From NCBI GenBank assembly GCA_946534455.1, contig CAMNCR010000155.1, forward strand, positions 1-22,451: DNA of 22,451 bases. The letters run 5' to 3'. The position numbers and the translations under genes were made by a program. Positions 20,751 through 22,451 of the stretch are shown piece after piece. The notes below the pieces were generated by a model. It saw only the letters and a program-made list of their open reading frames with translations, made no database searches and was not told where the DNA came from. Each line of letters begins with the position of its first letter. The first letter of the stretch is position 1. Source of the DNA: an uncultured Clostridia bacterium. GTDB lineage: Bacteria > Bacillota > Clostridia > Christensenellales > Aristaeellaceae.

Positions 20751-22451
20751 ATGACGCCCCGCCAACGCGCCTGGCTCCTGCCCTCTGCCGCGCCCTGCGT
20801 GGCCCTCGGCATTCTGATCGGCCAGCGGGTGAGCACAGCCCTCTGGCCTCTTTTGGCCTGCGCGCTGGTGCTTCCCGTGCTGCTGATCTGGCGCAACCCG
20901 GGGCGTTTCCTCGGCTCCCTGACCCTGGCTGTGTGCCTGGGCGTGCTGTCCGCCAGCGTCGCCTGGCATCCGGCGCTTCCGGCCGAGGGAGAGTATGCGG
21001 TTTCCGGCGTCATTGCCGATGAGGTTCATTTCGGCGTTCTCGGCCAGGTTCGCACCGTGCTGTCCGATGTGACGCTGGACGGAGCCGCCGTTTCCGGCAG
21101 CGCCTGGTGGACCTTCTACACCGATGCTCCTCCGGAGGAGCTCATCCCCGGGCGGCGGGTCTCGCTGCGGGCCTCCGTGTATCATCCCGGGAGCGCGGAT
21201 AATCCCGGCGGCTATGATTTTCGGGAAACGCTGCTCCGGCGGCATATTCTGATCGGCGTTTACGGAAACGCGGAGCTGGAAACCGGGCTGCCCGGCCGCT
21301 TTTCCCTGGCGGGCACCGCCGCGGCCCTTCGTTCCGCCCTCTCCGGGCGCCTGACGGAGCTCATGGGAGAGGAAGCCGGCGCCTATGCGGTCGCCCTGCT
21401 GCTGGGCTCCCGGACGATGATTCCCTCGGAGGACCGGGAGGCCTTTTCCCGTCTGGGCCTGGCGCATATTCTGGCGGTCAGCGGATTCCATGTCGGGATC
21501 CTGATCGGCCTGCTGTCGTTCCTGTTCCGCCTGCTGCGCCTGCCGCAGCGGGTGCGCCTTCTGCTGTACGCCGTGCTGCTCTCCGCCTACAGCCTGCTGT
21601 GCGGAGCCGGTCAGCCCGTGCTCCGCGCCTCCCTGCTGACGCTGCTGGCGCTGGAGGGGCGGATTCTGGCCCGGCCCCGGTCCGGCCTGCATCTGCTCAG
21701 CGCCGTCATGATTTTCCTGCTGCTGCTGTCCCCCGTGCAGCTGACGGGCGCCTCCTTCCTGCTGAGCTTCGGCGCAGTGCTGGGGATCACCGTGGTGCTG
21801 CCTGCCGTGCAGAGCGTGTGGGAGCCCCGATCCGCTCTGCTGCGGAGAATCCGTGATCTGTTCGCCGTGGCCCTGGGCGCCCAGCTGGGCATTCTGGCGC
21901 CGCAGCTGTATTTCTATCAGTCCCTGCCGCTCCTGTCCATGCTGCTGAGCGTCCCCATCTCCCTGTTCACCTCCCTCCTGATCGGGGTGGACTGGGCGGT
22001 GATGCTCTGCCTTCCGCTGGCGGGAATCGCGCGGGTGCCGGCCTGGGTGGCCGCCCGGATGACCGAGGGGCTGCTGCAGGTGGTCCGTCCCCTCTCCCGT
22101 CTGGAGCATATCACCCTCTGGACCCCCGCCGCCAGCCTCTGGACCCTGCTGGGTGTAGCGCTGCTGCTGCTGTCCGTCACGATCCTGATCCGCTGGCCCC
22201 GGCGCCTTCGCCTCATCCTGGCGCCTCTCGCCTGCGGCCTCATCGCCCTGTCCCTGATTCCGCCGGTCCATCAGGGCACGGAATACATTCAGTTCAGTGC
22301 TGGAAACGCGGACGCCGCGCTTCTGCTGGATGAGCAGCAGGCCATCGTGCTGGACGCCGGACCGGAGGGCAGCGTGCTCAGCGGCTACCTTCGCCGGCAC
22401 CGCATCACGCCGGACGCGGTCATTCTGACCCATCTCCACGCGGATCATGCG
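20751..22451 (+). CDS. comEC: ComEC/Rec2 DNA-uptake channel protein (partial, C-terminus beyond window)
   Basis: The frame is open for 567 codons to the window edge. It begins with two membrane helices and a DUF4131-type soluble domain that includes NPGGYDFRETLLRRHI at about 150-165. The competence domain follows, with the signature LAHILAVSGFHVGILIGL near 238-255 and about eight more helices. A metallo-beta-lactamase domain begins at about 505 (VHQGTEYIQFSAGNADAALL, IVLDAGPEGS) and the window ends just after its metal motif THLHADHA. ComEC forms the inner-membrane channel for single-stranded DNA in natural transformation, and the lactamase part may degrade the second strand. A weak GGGAG lies upstream; the 3-bp gap from the barstar gene suggests coupling. 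Confidence 0.95.
   Translation, partial: MTPRQRAWLLPSAAPCVALGILIGQRVSTALWPLLACALVLPVLLIWRNPGRFLGSLTLAVCLGVLSASVAWHPALPAEGEYAVSGVIADEVHFGVLGQVRTVLSDVTLDGAAVSGSAWWTFYTDAPPEELIPGRRVSLRASVYHPGSADNPGGYDFRETLLRRHILIGVYGNAELETGLPGRFSLAGTAAALRSALSGRLTELMGEEAGAYAVALLLGSRTMIPSEDREAFSRLGLAHILAVSGFHVGILIGLLSFLFRLLRLPQRVRLLLYAVLLSAYSLLCGAGQPVLRASLLTLLALEGRILARPRSGLHLLSAVMIFLLLLSPVQLTGASFLLSFGAVLGITVVLPAVQSVWEPRSALLRRIRDLFAVALGAQLGILAPQLYFYQSLPLLSMLLSVPISLFTSLLIGVDWAVMLCLPLAGIARVPAWVAARMTEGLLQVVRPLSRLEHITLWTPAASLWTLLGVALLLLSVTILIRWPRRLRLILAPLACGLIALSLIPPVHQGTEYIQFSAGNADAALLLDEQQAIVLDAGPEGSVLSGYLRRHRITPDAVILTHLHADHA

Noticed and set aside
20481..22448. A minus-strand open frame of 655 codons antisense to comEC
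   Set aside because: Low-complexity Gln/Gly/Arg-rich product with no ribosome binding site; comEC on the plus strand has full family motifs.

Overview
This window looks like chromosomal DNA from a GC-rich, Gram-positive-type Firmicute (class Clostridia). The evidence is two housekeeping clusters in Firmicutes order (yybS-rplI-dnaB and ylxM-ffh-rpsP-khpA-rimM-trmD), strong AGGAGG ribosome binding sites, sigma-A type promoters, and many exported proteins with Firmicutes-style signal peptides. A gut or anaerobic Christensenellales-like bacterium would fit, but that placement is an inference; no rRNA is present. I saw no insertion sequence, prophage, tRNA, rRNA, CRISPR array or origin.

Left part (1-3340): two divergent genes for small secreted proteins of unknown function, the leftmost cut by the window edge. 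A bidirectional terminator follows. Next is a minus-strand padR operon: a PadR repressor overlapping by 4 bp a gene for a DUF4097-type beta-repeat protein with an N-terminal helical domain and no visible membrane segment.

Middle part (3344-14693, all minus strand): a long, tightly spaced gene train. It is read as yybS, rplI, dnaB, a yhaM-like exoribonuclease, a lipoprotein, a 1262-residue secreted protein with about nine SdrD-B-like repeats, a VanW-domain protein, and a GH43 arabinoxylan arabinofuranohydrolase-like enzyme. A good promoter lies upstream of yybS and a strong terminator lies after the GH43 gene. A weak hairpin follows the lipoprotein gene, so the envelope half may be transcribed partly separately. 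The gdpP gene usually found between yybS and rplI is absent; yybS and rplI overlap by 4 bp.

Right part (14853-22451, all plus strand): a secreted protein with three peptidoglycan-binding domains encoded by a 282-bp tandem repeat, ending in a strong terminator. The -35 box of the next, consensus promoter is embedded in that terminator. The promoter drives ylxM-ffh (signal recognition particle), followed by rpsP, khpA, rimM and trmD (ribosome assembly and tRNA modification), a small membrane protein, a barstar-like protein, and comEC (DNA uptake channel, cut by the window end). A canonical terminator hairpin sits between khpA and rimM, suggesting reduced expression of the downstream genes.

Most unusual points: the terminator/promoter/leader arrangement before ylxM with a duplicated inverted repeat; the nine-repeat surface-type protein without a sortase signal, coupled to VanW and GH43 genes; the membrane-less PadR-linked DUF4097 protein; the uncharacterised His/Cys-containing C-terminal domain of the peptidoglycan-binding protein; and a barstar homologue with no visible nuclease partner.
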